The translations under genes were made by a program, and so were the position numbers. Below, one piece after another: positions 61,156-64,000 of a stretch of 64,000 bases of DNA (the first letter of the stretch is position 1; each line of letters opens with the position of its first letter). Source of the stretch: Thysanoteuthis rhombus (lineage: Eukaryota > Mollusca > Cephalopoda > Oegopsida > Thysanoteuthidae); assembly GCA_963457665.1 (NCBI GenBank), contig OY735206.1:55877984-55941983 (forward strand), in the 5' to 3' direction. The notes below the pieces were generated by a model, which was not told where the DNA came from, did no database searches, and saw only the letters and a list, made by a program, of their open reading frames with translations.

Positions 61156-61363
61156 GTTCAATTTATTCATTATCTGCCAATAAATACGTATATTTGTTTC
61201 AATCCCACTATCTACAGTAGATATAAGCATGTATCTTCGCTATCGATAAATTTACATCTGTCTTTACTGTACTATATAGCTACAAACATGTGATTACTTA
61301 TCAATCTACCTACCTGTAAATTCAGTGTCTATCTTCAATTCTTATCCCTCCATCTGTTTATCT

Positions 61364-61406
61364 ATGTATCTATGTATCTATGTATCTATGTATCTATGTA
61401 TCTATG

Positions 61407-61446
<40 letters not shown>
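61364..61446. repeat. (TATG/TATC)n tetranucleotide microsatellite
   Basis: TATGTATC units pass into perfect TATC units. Confidence 0.96.
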
Positions 61447-61448
<2 letters not shown>

Positions 61449-61835
61449 CAACACACATATGTGACCGTTTTCTGATTTTTTCACAATGGGTTTTGTGTTG
61501 TAATAATTTTTTGTGTATCACCGTAAAATGTATTGTGTAAGTGAAAGCAAAACAGAAACTACATGTGAAATAATAATTGATATTACTTTTTTGTAACATC
61601 ACAATATTTTAAGTCATTGCATTACAGTTCGTTCTATTCGCTTCTACAAGAAAAGCGCAACCTTTGATAGACTCAATTTTCCTTGATGATAATTATTATT
61701 ATGGAATTCTGAGGATTTCTAGAGAGAGAATCACACTTATTGACACTATCGGATATCACAGTAAATCACGGTTTTCTGTCACTGTTCGATAGCGAATTGA
61801 TAGATTAACACCAATTCTTAGGCAATCATACATTC

Positions 61836-62093
61836 CTAAGTATAGATATTTTGGTTCGTGTGCATAAATTCCCATTTATTTTTCATGTCTATGCCTTTAT
61901 GATTCTTCTCTAAAATGAAAACATGAATTTTATCATCATTTAGTAGTCGTTCAAAATCCATGCAAGTACTATTAGGTAAACCACTGGAGATCAAGCGGCA
62001 GCAGAACTTCGTAGTCTTTTTGATTTTAGTAATACTTCTCCTGAATAGATTTCTTCCGTCTTTGGATTCCGTGTTCATCAAAACGGCTTGCAA
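61836..62093 (-). other. Unidentified 85-codon open frame
   Basis: A minus-strand frame of mixed, hydrophilic composition (contains FCCRLISSGLPNST and DFERLLNDDKIHVFILEKN). No family recognised and no strong splice acceptor at its start. It is possibly chance, possibly an exon. Confidence 0.15.
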
Positions 62094-62099
62094 AGTTCA

Positions 62100-62785
62100 T
62101 TAGAAGGTACCTACACGATCCATTGATAAGAAAAATGATTCATATTCTTAATCTCCAATATAGACAATTTTATGAAAAAGTCGATACAATTGACTAATTT
62201 TCCATACTGTTTTAATATTAGTCTGTAGTCTCTTGAAACATAGATATTCACTACCTGTCAAATCATATTTATTTTGTTCGCAGTGGCTGCTTTAGTCTCT
62301 TTCCAAGGATTATACGACCCATTTGAATTAGATTTTTTTTATATCCTCTTGGACAGGACTTGTTTTTTTTTTCCTTTATAATCCCATGTATTGAAACATA
62401 TTTCCTTGCGACATCTCAATCATTAATGTAAAAAAGGCGTGTTGTTACTAAAACTATATAACTAAGTATCTGCCATAATCTAACTGTAACTGAACTTAAA
62501 AAGAAATAAAAACCAAATGATCGTAAAAAAATTGCGTGCATATCTAGAATCAATAATAATTTGTTACAAAAGAAATTACCTTTTAAATCAATTGCTAAAG
62601 TGTTACAAAAACAAAATTGTTTTTTTCAATTTGTGAATAGGTTCGGGACATTCTACAATTAGCATCTCAGAGAACACGTGTTTGCACAGGATAAAAAGAA
62701 ACGAACTTTAATTACAAAATTTTTTCCTTTGAAAACGATTTTCAAATATATCTGTGACTTTTTTCCCCTCATGGTCTTTCTTTCT
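62100..62785. other. AT-rich stretch, nothing recognised
   Basis: No repeat family or exon recognised. Confidence 0.4.
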
Positions 62786-62802
62786 ATATCCATCTCTCTA
62801 AC

Positions 62803-62961
<159 letters not shown>

Positions 62962-63029
62962 TCACATAAATAAATAAATAATGTTTTTCCATAGGAATAG
63001 AGCAGTCTGGTGGATTCAGCCTTATTGAC

Positions 63030-63110
63030 GGTCCAGTTTCATGGCTCAACGGTAGGATACTGGCCTCTGGGACTGAAGGGAAGGTTTCAATCCTGCCATG
63101 TGGTACTGGA
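63030..63110 (+). repeat. tRNA-derived SINE fragment
   Basis: Plus-strand ATGGCTCAACGGTAGGATAC (strong A box) is followed at tRNA spacing by GGAAGGTTTCAATCCTGCC (strong B box, with a GG.AGG/CCTGCC stem). The 5' and 3' ends do not make a good acceptor stem, so it is a SINE head and not a tRNA gene. Confidence 0.6.
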
Positions 63111-63384
63111 TAGGATAATGGATTGCTTACTAGCTGCACTAAATAGTTATAATACAACAAAACAGCTGTCCGTGGGAGACACAATATATATATATATATA
63201 TACATATGTTTAAAAAAAATTACTGAAATTTTTTTGTACTCAAAATGAATTCAAATATTTCTATTTTTTATGTCGCCTAGATGTAAACTTGAACTCTTTC
63301 ACTTGAATACTCATTTCACTAAAATTAATTGTTCGTTAGGATTATTTACCGAGCTGAAACTAGACCACGTTGATGGGTGCTCAG

Positions 63385-63455
63385 TAAGTATTGAACCTAC
63401 AACTCTTGTGGAGTGTTTTTGCGAACTGGATGGCTAACTACCGTGCATCATCATA
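63385..63455 (-). repeat. tRNA-derived SINE-like fragment
   Basis: On the minus strand CACGGTAGTTAGCCATCCAG is followed by GTTGTAGGTTCAATAC, in A-box/B-box order. No acceptor stem. Confidence 0.5.
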
Positions 63456-63459
63456 GTAC

Positions 63460-64000
63460 AAAACCTTACTATCTATAGGTCAATGATAAGTTTGGTTTTT
63501 GATCCTTGGATGCACTCATTACAAACCCAAAGGTCCAATAAGCATAACTGACAATCATTGCTTGACAATTTGTCCCCTATATACATCCACATATGGAACA
63601 CTGGTCGTTATAATTATGAGATTAAGTGTAGTTATCAGAGATGGTTATTCTGACTAAGTTTTAATTCTCCAAATAAATCGTAAGTTCTTCCAGAACTCTC
63701 ATATAATGGTAGTATTAACATTTTTACGTAACTGAAGGGGCATCTGTGTTTGTCAGTTGGACATTTCAACGAAACTTATTAAAATTCTGGCCTCCATATT
63801 TGTGCAGGCGTCTGGAAACAATTTTTTTGTGGAGCGTGAATATATATCAGCTGATTTACCTACACGCCGAATTGAAATTGAAGAGTAAAGACATGCATAC
63901 CAGGAGAGTGTAGATAATTCAAATGATATCTCACAGAGAACCAGGCACTTTCATGTCTGATTCAGTTAGTTTAAATATCTGAATAAAACTTGACTATTTA
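63460..64000. other. AT-rich stretch, nothing recognised
   Basis: No exon or repeat recognised up to the end of the window. Confidence 0.4.

Overview
The window is AT-rich, gene-poor animal DNA. No full-length gene, rRNA or tRNA gene, CRISPR array, operon or bacterial-type feature is visible. Almost everything recognisable is repeat: very long perfect (TA)n, (CA)n, (GA)n, (GATA)n, (TAA)n and (ATC)n microsatellites, decayed non-LTR retrotransposons, tRNA-derived SINE-like pieces, one probable Tigger/pogo-type DNA transposon relic and one Ty3/gypsy relic. RTE plus R4/Dong-type LINEs with heavy simple repeats fit a large, repeat-rich invertebrate genome. A lophotrochozoan such as a cephalopod is my guess, but nothing in the sequence proves it.

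Layout. 1-5 kb: simple repeats, an unclassified GC-richer block, the first RTE copy with its (ATG)n tail, and a pyrimidine-rich tract. 5-12 kb: a SINE-like piece, an orphan (ATC)n/(ACC)n tract, a duplicated repeat, a second RTE copy interrupted by an unidentified GC-rich insert of about 474 bp (7199-7672), and three long (TA)n tracts. 12-20 kb: four more RTE copies, two facing each other across an unclassified repeat, and a purine-rich tract. 20-30 kb: mostly featureless AT-rich DNA. 30-36 kb: three RTE copies, one keeping the reverse transcriptase FADD box, and a decayed array present in both orientations. 36.2-38.1 kb: two head-to-tail R4/Dong-type copies embedded in (TAA)n. 40-47 kb: microsatellites, a second LINE family (44850-46085) and one possible terminal host exon (46858-47065). 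48-54 kb: Tigger-like relic, RTE copy, Ty3/gypsy relic. 57.0-58.4 kb: a second R4/Dong array, again between TAA repeats, in the opposite orientation. 58.5-64 kb: dispersed repeats, the last RTE copy with about 25 ATC units, and SINE-like pieces.

The most informative features are the two R4/Dong-type arrays. They carry a CCHC-like knuckle and a restriction-like endonuclease core, sit inside (TAA)n on both sides, and have a 3' UTR built of a duplicated module in which two hairpins show a compensatory base-pair change. Next are the eleven copies of one RTE family, whose 3' tails range from a few units to long (ATC)n tracts and so appear to seed microsatellites. The genes do not form a pathway; the window is a record of successive insertions.
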